This document shows, one piece after another, positions 16,903 to 25,743 of a DNA stretch of 64,000 bases. The position numbers were made by a program, and so were the translations under genes. The stretch spans positions 248,001-312,000 of the forward strand of contig CANMFE010000001.1 in the NCBI GenBank assembly GCA_947497085.1. Reading direction: 5' to 3'. Source of the DNA: an uncultured Sphingomonadaceae bacterium (GTDB lineage Bacteria; Pseudomonadota; Alphaproteobacteria; Sphingomonadales; Sphingomonadaceae). The notes below the pieces were generated by a model, which searched no databases, had not been told where the DNA came from, and was given only the letters and a program-made list of their open reading frames with translations. How positions within the stretch are numbered: the first letter of the stretch is position 1; every line of letters starts with the position of its first letter.

Positions 16903-18570
16903 TTAAGTGTTGGCCAGAACAAAAGCCTCAAAATCCTGTCCTGCCAGAGCCCGCGCGCGAAGGAAACCTTGATAGTATTGGCATCCTTCCGCCTTGAGCG
17001 CAGACAGTTGCCCTTCTGTTTCTACGCCCTCTGCAATAACTTTGAGATCCAGTGATTGAGCCAGTGCAATAATACTGCGCACAATAATCCGGTCACGGGC
17101 ACTGCCTGCTATGTCCCCTGTCATGGCATGATCCAGCTTTATATAATCGAGCGGCAGCGATTTGAGGTAAAGGAAATTCGAATAGCCGGTGCCAAAATCA
17201 TCAATTGCTATTTTTACGCCCAATTCACGTAAACTTGATAGCAGTTCCGCAGCGCCATCCAGATTTCCGATCAATGCGGATTCGGTAATTTCCAGCGTTA
17301 GCCGCTTCGCATCGAAACCCGATATTTCCAATGCATCCTGCAATGTCGCCATAAACCGGGGTGATGCGAGCTCTTCTGCTGTCACATTCAGCGACAATAG
17401 TAAATCCGCCATACTACCCGGCCATTTTGCAGCCTGCCTCATCGCAAGCTTTCCAATGTGCGCAGATAAATGCTCAGTAAAATCAGTGCGCTCTGCAAGC
17501 GCAAATAGGACCGCTGCACCAATTTTCCCGAATTCATGGTGTTCCCACCGGGCCAGCGCCTCGGCGCCGACTATGCGGCCATCCTCTACGGAAAATTGTG
17601 GTTGAAAACTGATCTTGATCTGGTCATTATCTATGGCGCGCATGAGATCAGACTCAAGCTGATATCCATGTTCCGGCGCACCGTCCGCCGCGCGATCCGC
17701 CCATTTGATATTCTGTCCATTGCCACGCTGCGCCTGTTTCAATGCAGAGGTCAGGCGCCCAATATAGGACCCTGCATTTTCACCGGACGTAGCTTTGGCA
17801 AGTGAGGCCCGCGCAGTCAGCCTGATCACGTCTTCTTTCAGAACCACCGGTTGCGACACGAGCTCGAGCAGCTCCGCAGCTATAAATTGCCATTGTTTCC
17901 GCGTGACAGGGCCTTGCGCCGCAACCAGGAAATCCCTTCCCCCGAACCGTGCGACAAGTGTGTTTTTGCCTAAGATCTCGTCCACAAACGCCTGAACGCG
18001 CTGCGCGATAGTTTCAAGCAGCATATCTCCCGAATTTGAGCCAAAAGCTGTATTGACTGTTTCAAACCGGCGTAGACCGCACAAAATGGCAGAAACGTCT
18101 TGTTTCTCACTTTCCAGCCATACTTGAAGCTGTTCGCGCGCAGCAGGAGCTGCAGACAAGCCGGTGAGTTTATCCACACCGCCAGATGGCGGTGAAACAG
18201 ACTTGCCATCCAAAAAGGATTGTATCGCCTCCATTTGCGCCTCTAAAACCGCTTCATTGATCGGTGCTGCGATAATATGCGTAGCGTGGGCATCCGCCGC
18301 CGCTGCCATGGAGGCAGGATTCTGGCTATCTATAATGGCAAGGATCGCATGTGGTGCTTTTTCCAGCCCATGCAGTAATCCAACATCATCTGTATCGTCA
18401 TGCAGATCTATAATGGCGCAATAATTGCCTGTGGCATCACCAATGGTTGTTGCAATTTCTGGCCGGGCAAGCCGGGCAGCCTTGCCCAACGCCAAAAACT
18501 GGACCTGATAGGTGTCTTCTTTGCCTGATAACGGTGACAATATATCCCTGCCTCTTTTAGGTCTCTTCAA
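16903..18570 (-). CDS. EAL-domain c-di-GMP phosphodiesterase with degenerate GGDEF domain
   Basis: The 555-residue protein probably hydrolyses cyclic di-GMP. Its GGDEF domain (about 135-290) is degenerate: the active loop reads GGRDF (210-214), so cyclase activity is unlikely. The EAL domain (about 305-550) keeps the catalytic set: EALAR (337-341), Asn394, EITES (427-431), IDDFGTGYS (456-464), Lys478 and EGVETE (514-519). The N-terminal 120 residues are an unassigned alpha/beta segment (YCAIIDLHDD, AILAIIDSQ, HIIAAPINEAVL) resembling a receiver-like fold without clear phosphorylation residues. No transmembrane helix is seen, so it should be cytoplasmic. The start is taken as TTG 18570. It is divergent from the NAD kinase gene. 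Confidence 0.9.
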   Translation of the reverse strand: MKRPKRGRDILSPLSGKEDTYQVQFLALGKAARLARPEIATTIGDATGNYCAIIDLHDDTDDVGLLHGLEKAPHAILAIIDSQNPASMAAAADAHATHIIAAPINEAVLEAQMEAIQSFLDGKSVSPPSGGVDKLTGLSAAPAAREQLQVWLESEKQDVSAILCGLRRFETVNTAFGSNSGDMLLETIAQRVQAFVDEILGKNTLVARFGGRDFLVAAQGPVTRKQWQFIAAELLELVSQPVVLKEDVIRLTARASLAKATSGENAGSYIGRLTSALKQAQRGNGQNIKWADRAADGAPEHGYQLESDLMRAIDNDQIKISFQPQFSVEDGRIVGAEALARWEHHEFGKIGAAVLFALAERTDFTEHLSAHIGKLAMRQAAKWPGSMADLLLSLNVTAEELASPRFMATLQDALEISGFDAKRLTLEITESALIGNLDGAAELLSSLRELGVKIAIDDFGTGYSNFLYLKSLPLDYIKLDHAMTGDIAGSARDRIIVRSIIALAQSLDLKVIAEGVETEGQLSALKAEGCQYYQGFLRARALAGQDFEAFVLANT

Positions 18571-18715
18571 ATTTCGCCCTGATATACCTCATAAAACCTT
18601 TTCATGACGTTACGCATCATTTTTCTGTATCATTGCCATGCTGCGTTACACAGCATATCATTATGTGGCAGATACGTATTGTAGCGAATATCAATTATCA
18701 GGGGCGAATATCCAT

Positions 18716-19501
18716 ATGAACAGCATGCGGGATGAGAAAATTGCCTTGCTCGTGTCTCCGACACATCGCGCACAGGAAGCCGCACAGGTCATTCGCAACG
18801 ACCATGACTGGGTCGATATGGCCGAAGCCGATCGTGCAATAGTATTGGGCGGCGATGGTTTCATGCTGCAAGTGCTGCACCAGATGATCGATAAGGGCCG
18901 GATTATTCCGGTTTACGGCATGAATCTGGGCACCGTTGGATTCCTGATGAACCTGTGGGATGGCAGCAAAAACCTGTTTGACTGCCTGAATAAAGCCAAG
19001 CCATTTGATGTTGTGCCATTGCGGACCGAAGTAACCACCATGTCCGGCGAAAAGCGTGTATTTTCAGCCATTAATGAAGTTTCTTTGCTGCGCGAAACCC
19101 GCCAGACGGCGAAGCTGGAAGTTATTGTCAACGGCATGACCAAGATACCGGAGCTTGCCTGTGACGGTGTACTCGTCGCAACACCCGCCGGTTCCACAGC
19201 TTACAATCTTTCCGCCAACGGACCCATCCTGCCTTTGGGCAGCTCAATGCTGGCCCTTACGCCAATCAGCCCTTTTCGTCCGCGCCGGTGGAAAGGCGCT
19301 ATCCTTGCCGACACGGCCAAAATCGGTTTCCGTGTTCGTGAAGGGCAGAAACGGCCTGTGCTAGCAGTTGCAGACCAAAAGGAACTGCGTGATGTAAGCG
19401 AGATACAGGTTGAAATTGACCCCAGTAAACGCCTCACTCTGCTATTCGACCCGGACCATAGCCTCGATGAACGCATCGCAATGGAGCAGTTTCTGGTGTA
19501 A
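18716..19501 (+). CDS. nadK: NAD kinase
   Basis: NAD kinase phosphorylates NAD to NADP. The 261-residue protein shows the catalytic GGDGFMLQVLH and the NAD-binding loop PAGSTAYNLSANGPILP. These are followed by the C-terminal beta-sandwich (IEVDPSKRLTLLF-like ending, read here as VEIDPSKRLTLLFDPDHSL). The conserved N-terminus MRDEKIALLVSP fixes the start to ATG 18716 or ATG 18725; the former has AGGGGCG upstream. The frame runs further upstream to 18638 but that stretch is not conserved in character. It is followed by tRNA-Asn after a 127-base gap in which nothing else is evident. Confidence 0.95.
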   Translation: MNSMRDEKIALLVSPTHRAQEAAQVIRNDHDWVDMAEADRAIVLGGDGFMLQVLHQMIDKGRIIPVYGMNLGTVGFLMNLWDGSKNLFDCLNKAKPFDVVPLRTEVTTMSGEKRVFSAINEVSLLRETRQTAKLEVIVNGMTKIPELACDGVLVATPAGSTAYNLSANGPILPLGSSMLALTPISPFRPRRWKGAILADTAKIGFRVREGQKRPVLAVADQKELRDVSEIQVEIDPSKRLTLLFDPDHSLDERIAMEQFLV

Positions 19502-19628
19502 CCCGGCATATGGAAATGCTCTGTATTAGGCTCCGATAAACAAAAAAACACAGATGTGCATTTTATCAGTTTACGGACCAGATATCCGTTGCTATAGGCC
19601 CATTCGTCTGTTCGAAAGCACAGAACAC

Positions 19629-19703
19629 TCCCCGGTAGCTCAGCGGTAGAGCCTCCGACTGTTAATCGGATGGTCGTCTGTTCGAATCAGACCCGGGGAG
19701 CCA
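19629..19703 (+). tRNA. tRNA-Asn (anticodon GTT)
   Basis: A 75-base tRNA with acceptor TCCCCGG pairing with CCGGGGA, discriminator G and encoded CCA. The anticodon loop CTGTTAA gives GTT, reading asparagine codons. D and T arms are regular (GCTCAGCGGTAGAGC, TTCGAATC). Confidence 0.97.
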
Positions 19704-19772
19704 TTTTTCACAGATAACCAACCTATTTGCTTGCCTTTATCGGGGAGCAGCTATCCTGTGCAGTCTGCATGC

Positions 19773-19799
19773 AAAAATGGCGGCCAGTGCTGGCCGCCA
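19773..19799 (-). terminator. Rho-independent terminator of secA
   Basis: A perfect 9-base stem (TGGCGGCCA/TGGCCGCCA) with a 4-base loop is followed on the minus strand by five T residues. It lies 32 bases beyond the secA stop codon. Confidence 0.88.
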
Positions 19800-19831
19800 C
19801 CTTTAATTATCAAAATATAGAACGAACAATA

Positions 19832-22570
19832 TTAAACGTTCTTACCATGGCAATGTTTGTACTTACGGCCTGAGCCGCACGGGCATGGCGCATTACGGCT
19901 GATATCCTGATCCGCATACGGATTATCTGCACCCTGCGGCGCGGCGGGTGCCGACTGGCGCGGTGGCAGGGCTGTACTGATCGTGCCCAAAGTGCCGCCA
20001 TCAATATCGTTGGAATTGTCTTCACCCGTTAACGGATCAATATGCGTTGTCAGGAAATCGGGCAATTCGGGCAATTCCGGAACTTCGGGCTCCTGAATGC
20101 GGAAATCGCTGGTCATTACCGTCTTCGTCACATTTTCGCGGATGACAGCCAGCATACGCTCGAACAGACCGAAAGCTTCCTGTTTATATTCATTGATCGG
20201 GGTTTTTTGCGCATAGGCACGCAGGAAGACCACCTGACGCAATGCATCCAATGTTGCCAGATGCTCTTTCCAGTGATGATCAAGCTGTTGCAGCAATATG
20301 GATTTTTCAATCTGATGCCAGATGCCTTCATCAATTTCACCAGTCTGCCTTTTAAGCTTCTCCCCAGTCATTTCAGCAAGGCGTGCCTCAATGATTTCCG
20401 GCTCCAGCGTATCCTCTTCCATCCAGCCATCGAGATCGGGCTGGAGATTCAGGACTTCACCAACCCGTTCTTTCAATCCTTCAATATTCCATTGTTCAGG
20501 ATAGGATCCGGGCGGGCAGGCTTCGATTACCAGCGCATTGACCGTGTCACGCCACATATCATCCACGACATCATCGACCTGATCCGCGTCCATGATTTCG
20601 GCGCGCTGCTCATAAATAACCTTGCGCTGGTCATTCATGACATCATCATATTCGACCACCTGTTTACGCACGTCATAGTTACGCGCTTCAACTTTTTTCT
20701 GTGCTGTTTCAATGGCTTTGGACAACCATTTGGACCCAATCGCTTCCCCGTCATCCAGATTTTTATTCATCATCTTGCTGAACAAGGTGTCAGGGCCGAA
20801 AATACGCAGCAGGTCGTCTTCAAGGCAAAGGTAAAACCGGCTAAGCCCCGGATCGCCCTGACGCCCTGAACGGCCGCGCAGCTGGTTATCGATACGGCGG
20901 CTCTCGTGCCGTTCTGTGCCGAGAACAAACAGACCACCCGCCTGTTTCACCTTTTCCCGTTCCTCAGTGACTTCAGCGGTCAATTTTTCGACGGCAGCAT
21001 CACGTTCCGGCCCTTCCGGGATATCGGCCAGTTCTTCCTCAATGCGGAAGTCGAGATTGCCGCCCAACTGAATATCTGTACCCCGGCCCGCCATGTTGGT
21101 GGCAATCGTAACGGCATTCAGCCTGCCGGCCTGTGCCACAATATGCGCTTCGCGCTCGTGCTGACGTGCGTTCAGCACTTCATGTTTCACGCCTTCCTTA
21201 TCCAGAAAGTCAGACAAAAGTTCTGATTTTTCAATCGATACCGTGCCTACAAGAATAGGCTGGCCAATATCATATTTTTCCTTGATGGCCTTGGCGATGG
21301 CCTGAAACTTGTCCATCGTGTTCTTATAGAACTCGTCTTCTTCATCAATCCGCTGCACCGGTACGTTGGTGGGAATTGTGACGACATTCATTTTATAGAT
21401 TTCATAAAATTCGGCCGCTTCTGTTGCGGCTGTACCGGTCATCCCTGACAGTTTCGGATACATACGGAAATAGTTCTGGAAAGTAATCGACGCCAGTGTC
21501 TGGTTTTCCGGCTCAATATTGACGCCTTCCTTGGCTTCCACCGCCTGGTGCAAGCCATTTGACCAGCGCCGGCCATCCATCATCCGGCCCGTAAATTCGT
21601 CAATGATAACGACCTTGTCGTCTTTGACGATATAGTCGGTATCACGTTTGAACATCACATTGGCCTTGAGTGCCTGATCAAGGTGATGCACGACCTGTGT
21701 ATTCTCAAAATCATACAGGTTGCTGCCTTCCAACAAGCCTGCAGCTTCAAGCAAACGTTCCGCTTTTTCCGTGCCGTCCTCGGTCAGCTGGACATTGCGC
21801 GTCTTTTCATCTTTCTCGTAATCTTCTTCAGTAATACCTTGAACAATTTCATTTACTGCGATGTAAAGATCGGATTTATCGTCGGTTGGACCAGAAATAA
21901 TAAGCGGCGTCCGTGCCTCATCAATCAGGATCGAGTCAACTTCATCGACAATCGCGAAATTGAACGGACGCTGCACCATCTGGCTACGCTCATGCTTCAT
22001 GTTATCGCGCAGATAATCAAAACCCAGTTCATTGTTTGTGGCGTAGGTAATATCCGCTTCATAGGCTTCGCGGCGCTCATGCTCAGCCATATTTGGCACA
22101 ATCACACCTGTGGTGAGGCCTAGGAAGGAATAGACCTGCGACATCCATTCCGCGTCACGGCGGGCCAGATAGTCATTGACTGTCACAACGTGAACACCCT
22201 TGCCTTCGATTGCGTTAAGATAACAGGCAAGCGTCGCCACCAGCGTTTTACCCTCACCCGTGCGCATTTCGGAAATTTCTCCGCGATGCAGGGCAATACC
22301 GCCGATCATCTGCACATCGAAATGGCGCATGCCAAGCGTGCGCACCGATGCTTCGCGCACGGTTGCAAAAGCTTCAGGCAGGATATCATCGAGCTTCTGG
22401 CCATCGGCCAATGCCGCACGAAACTTGTCAGTCTGCGCGCGCAATTCGTCATCACTGAGCGCTGAGATATCCGGTTCAAACGCGTTGATATGGTCCACGG
22501 TTTTCTGGAGTGATTTTACGTAACGGTCATTAGATGACCCGAAAATGGATTTGGCTAGGCCGCCGAGCAT
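19832..22570 (-). CDS. secA: Preprotein translocase ATPase SecA
   Basis: SecA drives post-translational protein export through SecYEG. The 912-residue protein has the full set: [16 protein letters not shown] start, Walker [54 protein letters not shown], the helical scaffold, and a C-terminal zinc-binding SEC-C motif ([16 protein letters not shown]) that binds SecB or ribosomes. The frame extends upstream, but ATG 22570 with AGGAAAT before it matches the family N-terminus. It stands alone in the minus orientation with its own terminator downstream. Confidence 0.97.
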   Translation of the reverse strand: MLGGLAKSIFGSSNDRYVKSLQKTVDHINAFEPDISALSDDELRAQTDKFRAALADGQKLDDILPEAFATVREASVRTLGMRHFDVQMIGGIALHRGEISEMRTGEGKTLVATLACYLNAIEGKGVHVVTVNDYLARRDAEWMSQVYSFLGLTTGVIVPNMAEHERREAYEADITYATNNELGFDYLRDNMKHERSQMVQRPFNFAIVDEVDSILIDEARTPLIISGPTDDKSDLYIAVNEIVQGITEEDYEKDEKTRNVQLTEDGTEKAERLLEAAGLLEGSNLYDFENTQVVHHLDQALKANVMFKRDTDYIVKDDKVVIIDEFTGRMMDGRRWSNGLHQAVEAKEGVNIEPENQTLASITFQNYFRMYPKLSGMTGTAATEAAEFYEIYKMNVVTIPTNVPVQRIDEEDEFYKNTMDKFQAIAKAIKEKYDIGQPILVGTVSIEKSELLSDFLDKEGVKHEVLNARQHEREAHIVAQAGRLNAVTIATNMAGRGTDIQLGGNLDFRIEEELADIPEGPERDAAVEKLTAEVTEEREKVKQAGGLFVLGTERHESRRIDNQLRGRSGRQGDPGLSRFYLCLEDDLLRIFGPDTLFSKMMNKNLDDGEAIGSKWLSKAIETAQKKVEARNYDVRKQVVEYDDVMNDQRKVIYEQRAEIMDADQVDDVVDDMWRDTVNALVIEACPPGSYPEQWNIEGLKERVGEVLNLQPDLDGWMEEDTLEPEIIEARLAEMTGEKLKRQTGEIDEGIWHQIEKSILLQQLDHHWKEHLATLDALRQVVFLRAYAQKTPINEYKQEAFGLFERMLAVIRENVTKTVMTSDFRIQEPEVPELPELPDFLTTHIDPLTGEDNSNDIDGGTLGTISTALPPRQSAPAAPQGADNPYADQDISRNAPCPCGSGRKYKHCHGKNV

Positions 22571-22701
22571 GGCAATTTCCTGTAATCTGGTCCCGCAAGC
22601 GGCAATATGCTGCAATTTTGCACGGGATATGGTAATTTCGAAGGCGATGTAAGGTTAGCCCCATGCCGTGTCAATGCGCGGCCAGAGCTAATTTCCGCGG
22701 G

Positions 22702-23169
22702 TCAGGGCGCGCCTTCTTCCAGCTCATGCTTGTCACCTATCACAAACCGCACGGGCAATTGCGCCCACACTGCCTCTTTATTGCCCGCATCGTTCAGCTT
22801 GACGGGGGACGGGATTGTATGAAGAACGGCCCGGCAGGTAATCTGGTCCAGTTGTGGATGCCCACTACTAACGAGAGTCTGGCAATCTGCGGTCGTACCA
22901 TCTTCCAAAAACCTGAATTTGACCAGAGAGCGACCTTTAAGGTCATTCTGGACAGGGCCTTCGGCATACATTGCTCCGGCACGCTGCATGACGCGCAAGC
23001 TCCACTGCTTCGCCGCTGTGCGGAAATCCATGCCGCCTTGTTCAGATTCGCTGTTCGTAGCAGCTTTATCTGCACCTGCCAGTGCCTGCCCCATCGCTTC
23101 CGATGGCTGTGCAGAAACACCCACAGCCTGCAGGAAAAGGATAACAAAACCGGCAAGGTATAATTTCAA
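22702..23169 (-). CDS. Exported TonB C-terminal-domain protein
   Basis: The 155-residue protein begins with a signal peptide (MKLYLAGFVILFLQAVGVSA) and carries one TonB-C-like domain (about residues 55-145). Visible are W..RVMQRAGAMY, LKGRSLVKFRFLEDG, LVSSGHPQLDQITCRAV and a final VRFVIG strand. There is no N-terminal anchor helix followed by a proline-rich linker, so it is not a classical TonB energy transducer. Such short exported forms are common in sphingomonads, and their role is unknown. A TTG at 23169 is the apparent start; no ATG gives the signal peptide. It is divergent from argJ, 62 bases apart. Confidence 0.75.
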   Translation of the reverse strand: MKLYLAGFVILFLQAVGVSAQPSEAMGQALAGADKAATNSESEQGGMDFRTAAKQWSLRVMQRAGAMYAEGPVQNDLKGRSLVKFRFLEDGTTADCQTLVSSGHPQLDQITCRAVLHTIPSPVKLNDAGNKEAVWAQLPVRFVIGDKHELEEGAP

Positions 23170-23231
23170 ACTTAGGTGCCCCGTGGAAACTGCTTGTTAA
23201 AGTGACTGGCGTTCTAGCATAGGCTGGATTA

Positions 23232-24473
23232 ATGACAACTTTAATGTCTGATAAAAAATCCCCCCTCGCACCTGACAGTTTCCCCGAATTGCCGCAAATT
23301 GGTGGCGTATCACTTCGTGTTGCAAGAGCAGGATATAAGGATTGGGATCGCGCAGATCTGACCTATGTTGCATTTGAGAGCGAGACGGCAGTTGCGGGTG
23401 TTTTGACACAAAGCAAGTGCGCTTCGCCAGAGGTGGAATGGTGCCGTGAAGCCCTTAAAGGCGGCAGAGCCCGGGCATTGGTGGTCAATGCGGGCAATGC
23501 CAATGCCTTTACCGGCAACCGCGGACGTGAAGCCGTTCAAACCATTGCCAAGCAGACTGCAGAATATATCGGATGCACAGAGAAACAGGTGTTCATCTCG
23601 TCAACGGGAGTGATCGGCGTGCCACTGCCCATTGATATTGCCGAGGCCGGATTGCAAAAAGCCTATGCGGCTGAAAACTGTGGGTGGGAAAGCGCGGCAA
23701 TCGCCATCAGTACAACCGATACTTTCCCGAAAGGCGCATCAGCAAGCGCTATTGTGGATGGCAAAAAGGTTCATTTTACCGGCATTATCAAGGGTTCAGG
23801 CATGATTGCGCCCGACATGGCAACAATGCTCGGCTATATTTTTACCGACGCTGCCATAGAACCCCAATTATTGCAGCAGATGCTGAGCACTGTCAATAAT
23901 TCCACATTTTCATGTATCACCGTGGACAGCGACACCTCCACCAGCGACACGGTACTGGCCTTTGCGACAGGCACAGCTGGCAATGCCCACCTTAAGACCA
24001 TGGATAGCGCCGGAGCAGATGCCTTTGCCGCAGCCCTGACCGACTTATGTCGCCAGCTCGCTCATCTTGTCGTGCGTGATGGCGAAGGGGCCAGCAAGTT
24101 TATCGAAATCTGCGTTAGAGGCGCTATATCAGACAGCAGCGCACATATTATTGCCAAGGCAATCGCCAATTCGCCACTGGTAAAAACCGCAATTGCAGGC
24201 GAAGATGCCAATTGGGGCCGGATTGTAATGGCGATTGGCAAAGCGGGTGAACCGGCGGAGCGGGACAGCCTCTCGATCGCATTTGGCGGCACTGAAGTCG
24301 CAAAAAACGGGATGGTTGTGGGTGGCTATGATGAAACTCCGGTTACGCGGCATTTGCAAGGGCAGGATATCCGGATTGATGTGGACCTGGCGCTGGGCAA
24401 AGGCCATGCGACGGTATGGACCTGCGACCTGACGCATGGATATATCTCGATCAATGCCGATTACCGGAGCTGA
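23232..24473 (+). CDS. argJ: Bifunctional ornithine acetyltransferase/N-acetylglutamate synthase
   Basis: ArgJ moves the acetyl group from N-acetylornithine to glutamate in the cyclic arginine pathway. The 413-residue precursor contains the self-cleavage block [18 protein letters not shown], where the Thr of MATML becomes the N-terminal nucleophile of the beta chain. Other family blocks are [33 protein letters not shown] and GEDANWGRI. Start ATG 23232 or ATG 23244; neither has a strong ribosome binding site. The next gene begins four bases after the stop, forming a two-gene unit. Other arginine genes are not in the window. Confidence 0.95.
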   Translation: MTTLMSDKKSPLAPDSFPELPQIGGVSLRVARAGYKDWDRADLTYVAFESETAVAGVLTQSKCASPEVEWCREALKGGRARALVVNAGNANAFTGNRGREAVQTIAKQTAEYIGCTEKQVFISSTGVIGVPLPIDIAEAGLQKAYAAENCGWESAAIAISTTDTFPKGASASAIVDGKKVHFTGIIKGSGMIAPDMATMLGYIFTDAAIEPQLLQQMLSTVNNSTFSCITVDSDTSTSDTVLAFATGTAGNAHLKTMDSAGADAFAAALTDLCRQLAHLVVRDGEGASKFIEICVRGAISDSSAHIIAKAIANSPLVKTAIAGEDANWGRIVMAIGKAGEPAERDSLSIAFGGTEVAKNGMVVGGYDETPVTRHLQGQDIRIDVDLALGKGHATVWTCDLTHGYISINADYRS

Positions 24474-24477
24474 TGAT

Positions 24478-25272
24478 ATGCATCCGCTTTACCAGCCTGT
24501 GCTTGATATTGTCTGGGAAGCCGCAGAAACACAGATATTGCCGTTTTTCCGAAAGCTGGAGGCCCACGATATCCAGGAAAAAACACCTGGCGACCTCGTA
24601 ACGGTAGCGGATCGTGGGAGTGAGCTTTTTCTGAGCGAAAAACTTGCCGCATTGTTACCCGATGCCAGCATTATTGGTGAGGAAGCTGTTGCTGCAGATG
24701 CCAGCCTTATGGATAATATTGGCGCAGATACCGTGTGGATTATCGATCCAATTGATGGCACAGGCAATTTTGCTGCGGGCCGAGAACCATTCGGAATATT
24801 GATTGCGCTCACCGAGGCGGGGGAAACGGTAGCCGGCTGGCTTTACGATCCGTTGACCCGGCGGATTTGCCATGCGCATCTGGGGCACGGTGCCTATATT
24901 GATGGCGAGAAGATTACTGCCCGTGAAAGCGGTGAGGATCTGCCGATAGCAGCGCTTTCTACCCTGTTTCTGGATGAGGAAGATCGCGCAAAGGTCATAG
25001 CGAAAGCAGAAGGCCATTTTCAGCTTGTCGATATTCCGCGCTGTGCCGCTGAACAATATCCGCGGCTGGTGCTGGGAACCAATGATGTTTCAATTTTTGA
25101 ACGCACTTTGCCCTGGGATCATGCTGCGGGCATTTTGTTTTTGAATGAAGCGGGCGGAAAAGCCGCTCGAGTTGACGACAGTCCCTATAAAGTAACCGAT
25201 CAGCGGACCGGGTTAATTGGCGCCGCCTCACCCCGCTTGTGGGATAAGGCGGCACGAATATTATATGATTAG
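24478..25272 (+). CDS. Inositol monophosphatase family protein
   Basis: The 264-residue protein has the lithium-sensitive phosphatase motifs GEEA, WIIDPIDGTGNFAAG and WDHAAG, which bind two or three metal ions. The fold includes inositol monophosphatase, CysQ, fructose-1,6-bisphosphatase IV and histidinol-phosphatase (HisN). In alphaproteobacteria several paralogues exist and sequence alone does not decide the substrate. It starts at ATG 24478, four bases after the argJ stop, with CGGAGC upstream. It converges on trxA with six bases between the stop codons. Confidence 0.88.
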   Translation: MHPLYQPVLDIVWEAAETQILPFFRKLEAHDIQEKTPGDLVTVADRGSELFLSEKLAALLPDASIIGEEAVAADASLMDNIGADTVWIIDPIDGTGNFAAGREPFGILIALTEAGETVAGWLYDPLTRRICHAHLGHGAYIDGEKITARESGEDLPIAALSTLFLDEEDRAKVIAKAEGHFQLVDIPRCAAEQYPRLVLGTNDVSIFERTLPWDHAAGILFLNEAGGKAARVDDSPYKVTDQRTGLIGAASPRLWDKAARILYD

Positions 25273-25278
25273 AATAGT

Positions 25279-25605
25279 TTAAGCTGGCAAAGCCCCTTCA
25301 AGCCACTCTTTAAGCTGACTTTTGGGTGCCGCGCCCACCTTGGTTTCAACAATCTCGCCCTTGTTGAACAGGATCATGGTGGGAATGCCGCGCACGCCAT
25401 ATTTGCCGGGCGCTTCAGGGCTGTCGTCAATATTGACTTTTGCAATCGTGACCTTGCCCGCCAGTTCATCACTGATTTCTTCCAGTGCGGGGCCGATCAT
25501 TTTGCACGGGCCGCACCATTCTGCCCAGAAATCCACCAGTACGGGGCCTTCCGCCTCCAGCACGTCGCCTGCAAAACTCTCATCTGTCACTGCTACTGTC
25601 GCCAT
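25279..25605 (-). CDS. trxA: Thioredoxin
   Basis: A 108-residue thioredoxin with the active site [10 protein letters not shown], the cis-proline block RGIPTMILF and the usual length. It reduces protein disulfides in the cytoplasm. The start is ATG 25605 behind AAGGAG; an upstream in-frame extension lacks conservation. It lies downstream of addA in the same orientation, 124 bases away, across a tandem repeat, and has its own ribosome binding site, so it may be transcribed both with addA and independently. Confidence 0.96.
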   Translation of the reverse strand: MATVAVTDESFAGDVLEAEGPVLVDFWAEWCGPCKMIGPALEEISDELAGKVTIAKVNIDDSPEAPGKYGVRGIPTMILFNKGEIVETKVGAAPKSQLKEWLEGALPA

Positions 25606-25692
25606 AATATCACTCCTTGTTCGTTTGGTCCCTAACCTAGTTATCTTACCTTCGTACCACAATGGGGCAGCGGAAAACTTATTATTCACACA

Positions 25693-25743
25693 TCCCTAAC
25701 CCAGCTTTTGGCCTAATCCAGCTTTTGGCCTAATCCAGCTTTT
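25693..25743. repeat. 17-base tandem repeat, about three copies, covering the addA stop codon
   Basis: The unit GGCCTAATCCAGCTTTT occurs exactly at 25710-25726 and 25727-25743, with a diverged copy at 25693-25709. On the addA strand each unit contains the last codons AAGCTGGAT and the TAG stop. As the unit is not a multiple of three, the copies lie in different frames. Confidence 0.9.

Noticed and set aside
20042..20869. A 275-residue plus-strand frame opposite secA
   Set aside because: The minus strand encodes the conserved scaffold and SEC-C part of SecA; the reverse frame is a shadow.
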